Positions 1 through 8,667 of a stretch of 64,000 nt of DNA are shown one piece after another. Source of the stretch: Streptomyces sp. DT2A-34 (GTDB taxonomy: Bacteria; Actinomycetota; Actinomycetes; Streptomycetales; Streptomycetaceae). The DNA is taken from contig NZ_JASTWJ010000001.1 of NCBI RefSeq assembly GCF_030499515.1, positions 4,072,001 to 4,136,000 on the forward strand. Direction: 5' to 3'. A model generated the notes under the pieces. That model was given only the letters and a program-made list of their open reading frames with translations, had not been told where the DNA came from and searched no databases. Position numbers and translations under genes: made by a program. Position 1 is the stretch's first letter; each line of letters begins with the position of its first letter.

Positions 1-241
1 CGAGATCGGGACAGAACTCGAAGTCGTCGCTGAACGGGATGGCCACATCGCTGATGAAGCCCCACTCCTGGCCCAGCTGAGCTTCTAGCTGCGTCCAAAG
101 CCGCACGATGGTCTCGTTGTGGAACGGCCTGAGCGGACTCATCACGATGTTGCCCTCGACAACCTCCATCCGGTACCCGCGGAACATGTCCTCATACCGG
201 GCGAGCTGCGAGTGCAGGCGGTCGCTGTCCGAGATGGTCAC
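1..241 (-). CDS. Uma2 family endonuclease-like protein (partial)
   Basis: This is the first 80 residues of a protein that runs off the left edge of the window. The start is the GTG at 241-239, preceded by a GAGGGAGG ribosome site. The segment RMEVVEGNIVMSP followed by HNETIVRLWTQLEAQL matches the N-terminal signature of Uma2/DUF820 proteins, which have a PD-(D/E)XK nuclease-like fold and occur in many copies in Streptomyces. The catalytic part lies outside the window, so activity cannot be judged. It is read in the same direction as the menaquinone genes, 44 bp downstream of mqnP, and could be cotranscribed. The biological role of this family in Streptomyces is not established. Confidence 0.75.
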   Translation of the reverse strand, partial: MTISDSDRLHSQLARYEDMFRGYRMEVVEGNIVMSPLRPFHNETIVRLWTQLEAQLGQEWGFISDVAIPFSDDFEFCPDL

Positions 242-285
242 GTCGGCCTCCCTCTCTCTGCACTCGTTGGTAGGCCGCACCGTAG

Positions 286-1188
286 TCACACGGTCAGACC
301 TCGAACCAAGAGATCCAGCAGCGCACACACGAACAGGGCAATCCCGATGAACCCGTTGACGCTGAAGAACGCCCTGTTCAGGCGGGACAGGTCATGCGGC
401 CGCACGATCGAGTGCTCGTACACGAACGCGCCGGCCACGATCAGCAGGCCCAGCCAGAAGAACGCGCCCGCGTCCGTGGCGAGCGCGTACCAGACGAACA
501 GGGCCGTCGTGATCGCGTGGCAGACCCGCGCTCCCCAGATCGCCGCCGGGATGCCGAAGCGGGCCGGGACCGACATGACGCCGATCTCGCGGTCGGTGTC
601 GACGTCCTGGCAGGCGTAGATCAGGTCGAAGCCGCCGATCCAGATGCCCACCGCCAGGCCGAGGATCACGGCGTCCCAGGACCAGGAGCCGGTGACGGCC
701 AGCCAGCCGCCGACCGGGCCCATCGCCTGGGCGAGGCCCAGGATGGCCTGGGGGAAGTTCGTGAACCGTTTGCCGTAGGGGTAGACCACCATCGGGATCA
801 CCGCGATGGGGGCCAGGGCCAGGCACAGGGGGTTCAGCAGGGCCGCCGAGCCCAGGAAGATCACCAGGGCGATGAGGGCGCCCGTCCAGGCGTGCCGGAC
901 CGACATCGCGCCGGTCACCAGCTCGCGGTGGGCGGTCCGGGGGTTCCGCGCGTCGATCTCGCGGTCGATGATGCGGTTCACCGCCATGGCGAAGGTCCGC
1001 AGGCCCACCATGCAGATGGTGACCAGGAGCAGCCGCCCCCAGTGGATGTTCCTGTCCAGCTGGAACATCGCCGTCAGCGCGGCGATGTACGCGAAGGGCA
1101 GCGCGAACACCGAGTGCTCGATCATGACGAGGCGGAGGAACGCCTTCGTGCGTCCTGGCTGCGGAATCGCGGCGGAGGCGCTGCTCAC
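286..1188 (-). CDS. mqnP: MqnP-like UbiA prenyltransferase (menaquinone biosynthesis)
   Basis: A 300-residue polytopic membrane prenyltransferase that attaches the polyprenyl chain to the aromatic precursor in the futalosine route to menaquinone. Both Asp-rich UbiA motifs are visible: NRIIDREID at residues 71-79 and QDVDTDREIG in the second half; these bind the Mg-diphosphate of the prenyl donor. About eight hydrophobic segments follow. The GTG at 1188 is preferred to longer in-frame options because it overlaps the stop of the upstream UbiD-like decarboxylase by 4 bp (GTGA), giving translational coupling. The UbiX-type flavin prenyltransferase that normally serves this pathway is not in the window. 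Family assignment is firm; the specific symbol rests on the neighbour. Confidence 0.88.
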   Translation of the reverse strand: MSSASAAIPQPGRTKAFLRLVMIEHSVFALPFAYIAALTAMFQLDRNIHWGRLLLVTICMVGLRTFAMAVNRIIDREIDARNPRTAHRELVTGAMSVRHAWTGALIALVIFLGSAALLNPLCLALAPIAVIPMVVYPYGKRFTNFPQAILGLAQAMGPVGGWLAVTGSWSWDAVILGLAVGIWIGGFDLIYACQDVDTDREIGVMSVPARFGIPAAIWGARVCHAITTALFVWYALATDAGAFFWLGLLIVAGAFVYEHSIVRPHDLSRLNRAFFSVNGFIGIALFVCALLDLLVRGLTV

Positions 1189-2642
1189 AGTCCGTACTCC
1201 TTCCAGCGGCGGTCGACCTTCGCCGCCGTCTCCGGGTCGGACTCCACCATGTCGGGCCAGCCGCCGTCGCGCGTGTAGCCCTCCTCGGGCCACTTCTTCG
1301 TCGCGTCGATCCCCGCCTTGCCGCCCCAGAACTGCTGGTAGGAGGCGTGATCAAGGTGGTCGACGGGGCCTTCGACGACCGTGAGGTCACGGGCGTAGTC
1401 GGTGTTGCCGAGGGCCCGCCAGGCGACCTCGTGCAGGTCGTGGACGTCGCAGTCGGAGTCGACGACCACGATCAGCTTGGTCAGGGACATCATGTGGGCG
1501 CCCCAGATCGCGTGCATCGTCTTCTGCGCGTGCTTGGGGTACTTCTTGTCGATCGAGACGATCGCGCAGTTGTGGAAACCACCGGCTTCCGGCAGGTGGT
1601 AGTCCACGATGTCCGGAACGATGATCTTGAGCAGCGGCAGGAAGAAACGCTCCGTCGCCCGCCCCAAGGGACCGTCCTCCGTCGGGGGCCGGCCCACGAC
1701 GATCGACTGGAGCAGCGGCCGGCGCCGCATCGTCACGCAGTCGATCTTCAGCGCGGGGAAGGGCTCCTGCGGCGTGTAGAAGCCGGTGTGGTCACCGAAG
1801 GGACCTTCCGGCAGCATCTCGCCGGGTTCCAGCCACCCCTCCAGCACGACCTCCGCCTGCGCCGGCACCTGCAACGGCACCGTCTTGCAGTCCACCATCT
1901 CGATCCGCTTGCCCGCGACGAACCCCGCGAACAGGTACTCGTCGATGTCACCGGGGAGCGGGGCGGTGGAGGCGTAGGTCACGGCGGGCGGGCACCCGAA
2001 GGCGATGGCGACCGGCAGCCGCTCTCCCCTCCTCGCCGCCACCTGGTAGTGGTTCCGGCTGTCCTTGTGGATCTGCCAGTGCATGCCGATGGTGCGCTTG
2101 TCGTGGCGCTGCAGGCGGTACAGCCCCAGATTCCGTACGCCGGACTCCGGGTCCTTGGTGTGGGTGAGCCCCAGGTTGAAGAAGGAGCCGCCGTCCTTGG
2201 GCCAGGTGAAGAGAGCCGGCAGCCGGTCGAGGTCGACCTCGTCCCCGTGCAGCACGACCTCCTGCACCGGCGCGTTGCCGGACTTCACCTTCTTCGGCGG
2301 GACGTGCGCCATGGCGCCGAGCTTCCCGAAGGCCTCGCGGACCCCGACGAACCCGTGCGGCAGCTCGGGCTTGAGCAGTCCGCCGATCTTGTCGGAGATG
2401 TCGCCGTACGACTTCAGGCCCAGGGCCTTGAGCAGCCGGCGGTCGGTCCCGAAGACGTTCATCGCGAGGGGCATCGACGACCCCTTCACGTTCTCGAAGA
2501 GCAGCGCGGGACCGCCGGACTTCTGCACGCGGTCGACGATCTCCCCGACCTCCAGATACGGATCGACCTCAGCCTTGACGCGCTTGAGGTCTCCTTCGCG
2601 CTCCAGTGCCCTGAGCAGGGAACGAAGATCGTCGTAAGCCAT
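1185..2642 (-). CDS. mqnL: UbiD-family menaquinone biosynthesis decarboxylase
   Basis: A 485-residue UbiD-family decarboxylase of normal full length. It begins MAYDDLRSLLRALEREGDLK, typical of the actinobacterial MqnL group, and carries the conserved core for prenylated-FMN binding and the ERFFLPLLKIIVPDIVDYHLPE region. It is expected to decarboxylate the naphthoate intermediate of the futalosine menaquinone pathway, working with MqnP, whose start codon overlaps its stop. The ATG at 2642 is chosen because family homology begins there; longer in-frame extensions run into the divergent promoter region. A G+C-rich 8-bp inverted repeat (about 2682-2700) lies upstream, between this gene and the divergent membrane protein. 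Confidence 0.88.
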   Translation of the reverse strand: MAYDDLRSLLRALEREGDLKRVKAEVDPYLEVGEIVDRVQKSGGPALLFENVKGSSMPLAMNVFGTDRRLLKALGLKSYGDISDKIGGLLKPELPHGFVGVREAFGKLGAMAHVPPKKVKSGNAPVQEVVLHGDEVDLDRLPALFTWPKDGGSFFNLGLTHTKDPESGVRNLGLYRLQRHDKRTIGMHWQIHKDSRNHYQVAARRGERLPVAIAFGCPPAVTYASTAPLPGDIDEYLFAGFVAGKRIEMVDCKTVPLQVPAQAEVVLEGWLEPGEMLPEGPFGDHTGFYTPQEPFPALKIDCVTMRRRPLLQSIVVGRPPTEDGPLGRATERFFLPLLKIIVPDIVDYHLPEAGGFHNCAIVSIDKKYPKHAQKTMHAIWGAHMMSLTKLIVVVDSDCDVHDLHEVAWRALGNTDYARDLTVVEGPVDHLDHASYQQFWGGKAGIDATKKWPEEGYTRDGGWPDMVESDPETAAKVDRRWKEYGL

Positions 2643-2730
2643 GGGGTCAAGTATCCCCGAGCCGCTACCCTGGCCCTGAACCCGGGGGCCGTGCCCCCGG
2701 TCCCGACGACCGTTTCGCTGGAGAGGACCC

Positions 2731-3066
2731 ATGCTTCGGGTGCTGATGTTCCTCGTGCCACTGGCGCTGAGCGTGTACGCGTTCATCGACTGCATCAGCA
2801 CGAAGGAGGACGACATCCGCCACATGCCCAAGCCGCTGTGGGCGATCCTCGTCCTGCTGTTCCCGCTCGTCGGCTCGATCTCCTGGCTGATCGCGGGCAA
2901 GAAGCGCAGCCCGGCGGCCGAGGGCTGGTCCGGCGTACGGGACCAGCGTCGGCGGCAGCAGTGGGTCGCCCCCGACGACAACCCCGAGTTCCTGAAGTCC
3001 CTGGACGAGGACGACGACAAGAGGGACAAGAACAAGGACGACGGGCCGAAGCGCGACGAGCCCTGA
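2731..3066 (+). CDS. PLDc_N-domain small membrane protein
   Basis: A 111-residue protein with two hydrophobic segments (about residues 1-20 and 32-55) separated by a short charged loop ([17 protein letters not shown]). This is the arrangement of the phospholipase D N-terminal (PLDc_N) domain, which here lacks any catalytic HKD domain. The C-terminal third is highly charged ([19 protein letters not shown]) and probably cytoplasmic and disordered. A GGAGAGGA ribosome site supports the ATG at 2731. It is divergent from the menaquinone genes. No enzymatic role can be inferred; such proteins are common and uncharacterised in Streptomyces. Confidence 0.7.
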   Translation: MLRVLMFLVPLALSVYAFIDCISTKEDDIRHMPKPLWAILVLLFPLVGSISWLIAGKKRSPAAEGWSGVRDQRRRQQWVAPDDNPEFLKSLDEDDDKRDKNKDDGPKRDEP

Positions 3067-3090
3067 CGGGGAGCGCCGGGCAGCTGAAAC

Positions 3091-3163
3091 CAGCCCGTCC
3101 GGCGATTGAGGACGATGCCCCTTCAGGGCCGAAGCGGGGGTCTCGGGGCGCAGCCCCCAGGGA
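3091..3163 (+). repeat. dispersed intergenic repeat, copy 1
   Basis: The stretch begins CAGCCCGTCCGGCGATTGAG and ends in a GGGGGTCTCGGGGCGCAGCC hairpin-like part. A second copy lies in reverse orientation at 47627-47696. The same layout (CCGTCCGGCGATTGAGGAC, a short variable part, then GGGGTCT and a C-rich arm) is a widely dispersed Streptomyces intergenic element, usually just after stop codons. It lies directly after the PLDc_N gene and may act in transcription termination or mRNA stability; this is inference. Confidence 0.65.
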
Positions 3164-3287
3164 CGGTCGGACGGGCGCCGGGTGCGTGGACGGCGGTCGG
3201 TGCCGACAGGCTGTACGCCGCTGAGCCTTCAGATGCGGACAATGCGCCCGTGGGCCGGGGCGGGTCCGGGCCGGACACTTGGCTCGC

Positions 3288-4685
3288 ATGACGACTGCTC
3301 CCGCCGGGCCGGCCGGCACGATCGCTCCCGAGTACGGCGACAAGGTCATCGCCGTCGAGACGGCGGGCTCGGAACCCATCCCCGACGCCGAACGCCACGG
3401 CAGCCCGCTCCAGTTGCTGTGGACATGGGCCTCCCCGAACATCGAGTTCGCGACCGTCTACATCGGCGTGATATCGGTCCTCTTCTTCGGCCTGAGCTTC
3501 TGGCAGGCGACGGCGGCACTGCTGTCGGGCACGGCGCTGGGCGCGGTGACGCACGGGATCCTGTCGCTGGACGGGCCGCGGTTCGGCGTCCCGCAGATGG
3601 CGATCGGCCGCTTCGGCTTCGGCTACCGGGGCAATCTGCTGCCGTCGGGTGTGAACGCGCTTGTCGCCGGTGTCGGCTGGTTCGCCGTGAACAGTGTGAG
3701 CGCCGCTTTCGCGCTCAACACGCTGACGGGCCTACGACCGCTCCCTTCCCTGTTGCTGGTGGTCGTCGCCGAGATCGTGATCGGCTTCATCGGCCACAAC
3801 TTCGTGCACGCCTTCGAGAAGTACGCGTTCCCGGCGCTCGCGGTGGTCTTCCTGCCGGCCGGCGCCTGGACCTTCAAGGAGGCCGACCTGGCGGCCGGCG
3901 GCACGGGCGGTGGCATCGGCGGCTTCCTGCTGGCGTTCAGCGCGGCATGGGGGTACGCGGCGGGCTGGAACCCGGGCGCGTCGGACTACTCGCGTTACCT
4001 CCCGCGTACGGCGCATCGCGTGAAAACCGTGTTGTACCCCGCCGTCGGCCTGTTCGTGTCCATCGCGGTGGTCGCGGTCATCGGCGCGGCGTCGGCGACG
4101 ATCGCGGCCCCGGAGGGCGCGTCCCCCACGGCGGCCTTCACGGGCCACCTCCCGGGCCGGCTCAGTGACTTGGTCCTGCTGGCGATCATCCTGGGCGCGA
4201 TCTCGGCGAACGCCCTGAACGTCTACTCCTCCGCCATGTCGATCACCGCCCTGGGCCTGAAGCTGCCGGCGTGGCTGGGCCGCAGCGCGATCGTCGTACT
4301 GTGCGGGATCGCCGGTACGGCGGCGGCGTGGGCGTCGCTGGCGGACGCCGGGCATGCGTACGAGGCGTTCCTGCTGGTGATCGCCTACTGGGTGGGGCCG
4401 TGGCTGGGCGTGGTCCTGGTCGAGCGCCGGCTCCGGTCCCGTACACCGCACGAGGAACTGGCGGCACGGCTCGGGGACCGGTCGTACACCAACTGGCCCG
4501 GACTGACCGCGCTGTTGGCCGGCATCGCGGTGTCCGTCCCACTCTTCTCCAACCAGGAGAAGTACGTCGGGTGGGTGCCGGAGCGGTGGCCGGAGTTCGG
4601 GGACGTGACGTGTCTGGTGGGGTTCGCGGTGAGCGCGGGACTGTACGCGGTGCTGCGGGGGCGAGCGGTCACTTCAGGGTCCTGA
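3288..4685 (+). CDS. NCS1-family nucleobase (cytosine/purine) permease
   Basis: A 465-residue transporter with about twelve hydrophobic helices. The N-terminal WTWASPNIEFATVYIGV, the GYRGNLLPSGVNAL loop and the central AAWGYAAGWNPGASDYSRYLP match the substrate- and Na-binding helices of cytosine/purine/hydantoin (NCS1) permeases. It probably imports a pyrimidine or purine base. The nearby deaminase, oxygenase and PucR relic suggest the substrate feeds that small catabolic set. The ATG at 3288 is favoured over a TTG nine bases upstream; no strong ribosome site is visible. The exact substrate cannot be told from the sequence. Confidence 0.85.
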   Translation: MTTAPAGPAGTIAPEYGDKVIAVETAGSEPIPDAERHGSPLQLLWTWASPNIEFATVYIGVISVLFFGLSFWQATAALLSGTALGAVTHGILSLDGPRFGVPQMAIGRFGFGYRGNLLPSGVNALVAGVGWFAVNSVSAAFALNTLTGLRPLPSLLLVVVAEIVIGFIGHNFVHAFEKYAFPALAVVFLPAGAWTFKEADLAAGGTGGGIGGFLLAFSAAWGYAAGWNPGASDYSRYLPRTAHRVKTVLYPAVGLFVSIAVVAVIGAASATIAAPEGASPTAAFTGHLPGRLSDLVLLAIILGAISANALNVYSSAMSITALGLKLPAWLGRSAIVVLCGIAGTAAAWASLADAGHAYEAFLLVIAYWVGPWLGVVLVERRLRSRTPHEELAARLGDRSYTNWPGLTALLAGIAVSVPLFSNQEKYVGWVPERWPEFGDVTCLVGFAVSAGLYAVLRGRAVTSGS

Positions 4686-4706
4686 CCCGGGCGGCGAGCA
4701 GGGGGA

Positions 4707-5520
4707 CTACGCGGCGTACAACTCGCGCAGCTCCCGCAGACGCCGCACTTCACGCCCCCCCCCCGGCGGCGCGGTGGCCGAGGTCGAGGGCCATCGTGCC
4801 GCGCCCGTAGGTGTAGAAGACGTCCTCGCGCGTCTGCGGGTCCAGCCCCCGCACGCTGCGCAGGGCGTCCCCCGGGAAGGCGGCCCGCAGCGCCCCCGCC
4901 CCGCCCAGCAGCCGTACGGCACGGTCGACGACGCCCACCTCCCGCATGCCGTGCACGGACACCCCGATCAGCCGGGCGCCCGGCCCGGGGTGGAAGCCCG
5001 CCAGGGCCGCCCGCGCCTCCACCTCCGGCTGGTTCAGCGCCTCCCGGTCGGCCAGATCCGCCAGCAGTGCCGCCGTATGGTCGTCGCCCCAGGGCCGTAC
5101 GACGGAACGCCCCGACAGCCCCCGGGCCACGATCGCCCGGTTCGCCGCCTCGGTGATCCGTACGAAGGGCACCACCCGGCGCAGGGCCAGCAGCGGCAGC
5201 CCCACTCGGCGGGCCTCGTCGATCACCTCCGCCGGCATGTGCGGCAGGGAGCGGCCGACCTCCACCGCGAGTCCGGCGGCATCGCGGGCGGCCAGCTCGC
5301 GGACGTAGCGGCGCCGGACCTCCTCGTCGGCGTCCGTCAGCCCGAAGCCGTTGGTCAGCAGCAGTTCGCCCCCGTCGAGGAAGTTGGCTCCCTCGTAGAC
5401 CTCGCTGGAGTGGACCCAGCGCACCGGGCGGTCCAGGGCCTGCTCCCCGGCGAGCAGCTCGGGCCCGGTGGCGCGGACGGGGTCGAGGGTCAGGACTTCG
5501 CGGAGGGTGAGTGCGGGCAC
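4707..5520 (-). pseudogene. PucR-family regulator, truncated and frameshifted
   Basis: The GTG at 5520 with a good GGAGGT site opens a protein whose first 125 residues are a clear PucR domain (LTLREVL, RPVRWVHSSEV, GGELLLTNGFGL, VPFVRITEAANRAI). The linker then stops far short of family length: about 256 residues instead of roughly 500. The C-terminal HTH_30 DNA-binding domain is absent. Near the end the frame crosses a run of ten C on the plus strand (about 4755-4764). In one register it stops at 4750; in another it continues REVRRLRELRELYAA to 4707. Full-length relatives regulate purine or pyrimidine catabolism, which fits the flanking permease and deaminase. It may be non-functional or a ligand-binding fragment. 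Confidence 0.7.
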
Positions 5521-5620
5521 GGATACCTCCAGGGCGCTGACAGTTCGTCCGCGGGCGGGCTGCCGGGAGAGTACTTTCCGCACGTTGCCCTCGTGTTTCG
5601 CCCACAGGAGAGTGGAAGGC

Positions 5621-6079
5621 ATGGAGCTCTTGGACCAGGCGACCGCCCGTACCTGGCTCGCCACCGCCGTCGCCGAGGCCCGTGCCGGGCTCGGCGAAGG
5701 CGGCATCCCGATCGGGGCCGCGCTGTACGGGGCCGACGGGACGCCGCTCGGGCGCGGGCACAACCGGCGTGTCCAGGACGGCGACCCGTCCATGCACGCG
5801 GAGACGGCCGCCTTCCGGGCGGCGGGCCGGCAGCGGTCGTACCGCGGAACGACCATGGTGACCACGCTCTCGCCGTGCTGGTACTGCTCCGGCCTGGTCC
5901 GGCAGTTCGGTATCTCCCGGGTGGTGATCGGCGAGGCGGTCACCTTTCACGGCGGGCACGACTGGCTGGCCGAGCACGGGGTCGAGATCGTGCTCCTCGA
6001 CGATCCCGAGTGCGTCGGGATCATGCGCGACTTCATCAAGGACCATCCGGCACTTTGGAACGAGGACATCGGTGAGTAG
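5621..6079 (+). CDS. cytosine-type nucleoside/nucleobase deaminase
   Basis: A 152-residue zinc deaminase of the cytidine deaminase-like fold. The zinc ligands and catalytic Glu are visible as HAE at residues 59-61 and PCWYC at 85-89. Its length and the C-terminal LLDDPECVGIMRDFI segment resemble the yeast-type cytosine deaminase group rather than bacterial CodA. It likely converts an imported aminated base (cytosine or a related pyrimidine/purine) to the oxo form plus ammonia. The ATG at 5621 follows GGAGAGTGGAAG. It overlaps the next gene by 8 bp, so the two are translationally coupled. Confidence 0.85.
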   Translation: MELLDQATARTWLATAVAEARAGLGEGGIPIGAALYGADGTPLGRGHNRRVQDGDPSMHAETAAFRAAGRQRSYRGTTMVTTLSPCWYCSGLVRQFGISRVVIGEAVTFHGGHDWLAEHGVEIVLLDDPECVGIMRDFIKDHPALWNEDIGE

Positions 6080-7073
6080 GCCACACATGTCACGCATGCC
6101 CCGCAAGCCACGCGCGCCCCGCATCCCCACGATCGACCTCGGCCCCTGGCTCGGAGGTGACCCCGAGACCCGCAGGACGATCGCCCGTACCGTCGACGAG
6201 ACCCTCCAGACCGCCGGTTTCCTCCTGGTCACCGGCCACGGCGTCGACCCGGCGCTGCGCGCGCGGATCCGGGCGGCGGCCCGAGCCTTCTTCGTACTCC
6301 CCGTCGAGGTGAAGCAGCCGTACGAGGCGAAGGTCGGCGGCCGCGGCTGGCTCGGCCCAGGCGCCGAGGCCAACGGGTACGCGGAGGGCACCGAGACCCC
6401 GCCGGACCTCAAGGAATCGCTGACCTTCGCGACGCACGAGCCCTTCGAGGACCCCGTCGTCAACGCCGAGTGGTACGCGCCCAACGTGTGGCCTGCGGAA
6501 GTGCCCGAACTCCGGTCGCTGTGCGAGGAGTACCTGGAGCGCATGGGCGAGCTGGAGAAGCAGCTCCTCTCCCTGCTCGGCGAGGCCCTCGGCCTCGAAC
6601 CCGACTTCTTCTCACGGCACATGGACCATCCGACGTACGGCTTCAACATCAACTGGTATCCGGGGACGGAGGTCATCGGGGAGCCGGCGCCGGGCCAGTT
6701 CCGGATCGGGCCGCATACCGACTTCGGGACGGTGACGATCCTCGACCGGCAGGCCGGGAAGGGCGGGCTGCAGGTCTACACGGACGAGGGCGGATGGGAG
6801 GACGCGCCGTACGACCCGGAGGCGTTCACCATCAACATCGGGGACCTGATGGCCCGTTGGACCGGTGACCGGTGGCGGTCGGGGCGGCATCGCGTCCTGC
6901 CGCCGCCCGCGGACGCTCCCGCCGAGGAGCTGATGTCCCTCGTCTACTTCGGGGAGTGCACGCCGGGCACCCTCGTGGAGTCCGTGCCGGAACCGGTGGG
7001 GCGGGTGGCGTACGAGCCCGTCGACTCGCATGTGTATCTGCGGGAGAAGCTGGACTCGATCACCGTCGGCTGA
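6072..7073 (+). CDS. isopenicillin N synthase-like 2OG-Fe(II) oxygenase
   Basis: A 333-residue non-heme iron oxygenase of the IPNS/2-oxoglutarate dioxygenase superfamily. It has the N-terminal DIOX_N domain (about 18-130) and the jelly-roll core with iron ligands His215 and Asp217 in GPHTDFGT and His273 in GRHRVLPPP, with the downstream Arg/Ser region for the cosubstrate. The GTG at 6072 overlaps the deaminase stop; ATGs at 6087 and 6096 are alternatives. Coupling to a deaminase and a base permease suggests oxidation of a nucleobase or its product, but the substrate is unknown. Confidence 0.8.
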   Translation: MSRPHMSRMPRKPRAPRIPTIDLGPWLGGDPETRRTIARTVDETLQTAGFLLVTGHGVDPALRARIRAAARAFFVLPVEVKQPYEAKVGGRGWLGPGAEANGYAEGTETPPDLKESLTFATHEPFEDPVVNAEWYAPNVWPAEVPELRSLCEEYLERMGELEKQLLSLLGEALGLEPDFFSRHMDHPTYGFNINWYPGTEVIGEPAPGQFRIGPHTDFGTVTILDRQAGKGGLQVYTDEGGWEDAPYDPEAFTINIGDLMARWTGDRWRSGRHRVLPPPADAPAEELMSLVYFGECTPGTLVESVPEPVGRVAYEPVDSHVYLREKLDSITVG

Positions 7074-7162
7074 CCGCTGCGAACCGTTTCTGAGTAAGGG
7101 TTGCCTCGTTGGGCGGGATACCACCCGTTTGGGTGTGTCCCCCGCCGCGAATGGAGCCGCCC

Positions 7163-8542
7163 GTGCGAATGACTGACATCCAGCGCTGCGAGGTCCGGCC
7201 CGGACGGCTCGTCGAATGGACGCTCAGTCCGGCGACGGTGGCGACGGCGAGGGGCCTGCCGGAGGACTCCCGGCCGCCGGCGTACGTCCAGGAGTCGCAC
7301 CTCAAAACGGTCCACTCCGTGTGTGAGGACGGCCTGTTCCTGCCGACCTGGCTCGGTACGGCGTTCGACGTCCCGGGCCAGGTCGATCTCGACGCACTGC
7401 AGGACGCGCTGCACAGCTGGACGCTCCGGCACGAGACGCTGCGCAGCGGCTTCCGCTGGACCGACGGCGAGATGCACCGGTTCACGGTCGACGCCGAGGC
7501 CGTGTCGCTCCGGCGCGAAGTGGTCGGCGACTTCCCCGACGCGCGGGAACTGGTCCAGCACCTCCAGGACCGCTTCGACGCCGCGGCGTACGCGCTTCGC
7601 TGGCCGAACTTCATCTACGCGGCGGTCGTCCGGGACGACTGCACCAGCGTGTACATGGCTTTCGACCACAGCAACGTCGACGGCTACTCCCTCATGCGCG
7701 TCCCCGCCGAGATCCACGACCTCTACGCGGCGGCCGTCGAGGGCCGCCCCGTGCAGGAGCCGCCGGTCGGCAGTTACGTCGACTTCTGCGAGATCGAAAG
7801 GGAGAAGGCGGACCGGATCGCCGACGACCATGTGATCGTCGCCCGCTGGCGGGAGTTCATCGGCCGCTGCGACGGACAGCTGCCGAACTTCCCCGTCGAG
7901 CTCGGCATCGACCCCACCGGCCTGCACCCGCAGAAGCTCATGCGCGAGATGATCGTGGACGCCGACGCCGCCGCGGCGTTCGAGGCGTACTGCCGTCCCT
8001 ACGGCGGAAGCCTGGTCGGCGTTCTGGCCGCCACCAGCCTTGTCGTGCACGACCTCGGCGGCGAGCCCGTCTACCGCACGGTCGTGCCGTTCCACACCCG
8101 GGACAGGGCCGAGTGGTCGGGCTCCGTGGGCTGGTTCGTCGGCGCCGCGCCGATCGAGGTTCCCGTGGCGGCCGCGCCCGACTTCGACAGCGCCCTGAAA
8201 GCGGTGCGCGCCGAGTTGCGGACCAACCGGCCGCTGGCCCGCATCCCGCTCGCCCGGGTCCTGAACCTGCTCGGCTCGGACTTCCGCCCGACGTCGCCCG
8301 ACCTGTACTCGGTCGTCTCGTTCCTCGATGCCCGGGGCGTCGCCGGCTCCGCGCGGTGGACCGATCTGAAGGCGTACGGGCTGGGCCGGGTGACGTACGG
8401 CGACAAGGTGTACGTGTGGTTCAACCGGCTGCACGAGGGCCTGTGGTTCACGTGCCGCTACCCGGACACCGACATCGCGTACAAGAACATGCGGCTGTAT
8501 GTGGAGCGGCTGCGGGACATCATCATGTCGACGGTTTCGTAA
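7163..8542 (+). CDS. stand-alone condensation-domain-like acyltransferase
   Basis: A 459-residue protein resembling NRPS condensation domains and related CoA-dependent acyltransferases (PapA/WES type). The active-site motif HHxxxDG appears as DHSNVDG at about residues 168-174: the catalytic second His and the Asp-Gly are kept and the first His is replaced by Asp. Other C-domain features include an early LRHETLRSGF (core motif 2-like), VVPFHTRD and the late VYVWFNRLHEGLWF. No adenylation or carrier domain is adjacent. The GTG at 7163 follows GGAG by a usual distance; ATGs at 7151 and 7169 are possible. It probably transfers an acyl or aminoacyl group, but partners are unknown. Confidence 0.72.
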   Translation: MRMTDIQRCEVRPGRLVEWTLSPATVATARGLPEDSRPPAYVQESHLKTVHSVCEDGLFLPTWLGTAFDVPGQVDLDALQDALHSWTLRHETLRSGFRWTDGEMHRFTVDAEAVSLRREVVGDFPDARELVQHLQDRFDAAAYALRWPNFIYAAVVRDDCTSVYMAFDHSNVDGYSLMRVPAEIHDLYAAAVEGRPVQEPPVGSYVDFCEIEREKADRIADDHVIVARWREFIGRCDGQLPNFPVELGIDPTGLHPQKLMREMIVDADAAAAFEAYCRPYGGSLVGVLAATSLVVHDLGGEPVYRTVVPFHTRDRAEWSGSVGWFVGAAPIEVPVAAAPDFDSALKAVRAELRTNRPLARIPLARVLNLLGSDFRPTSPDLYSVVSFLDARGVAGSARWTDLKAYGLGRVTYGDKVYVWFNRLHEGLWFTCRYPDTDIAYKNMRLYVERLRDIIMSTVS

Positions 8543-8667
8543 GCGCCCCGACGCTCGCGCCGACAGTCGCCCCGACAGTTTCGTAACCCAACGGACATCA
8601 CGCGATCTAGTCCGAACCAACTCTCCCTCTCTACCCTTGAGTTGAGAGCCTTTGGGGGGAGGTGCGG

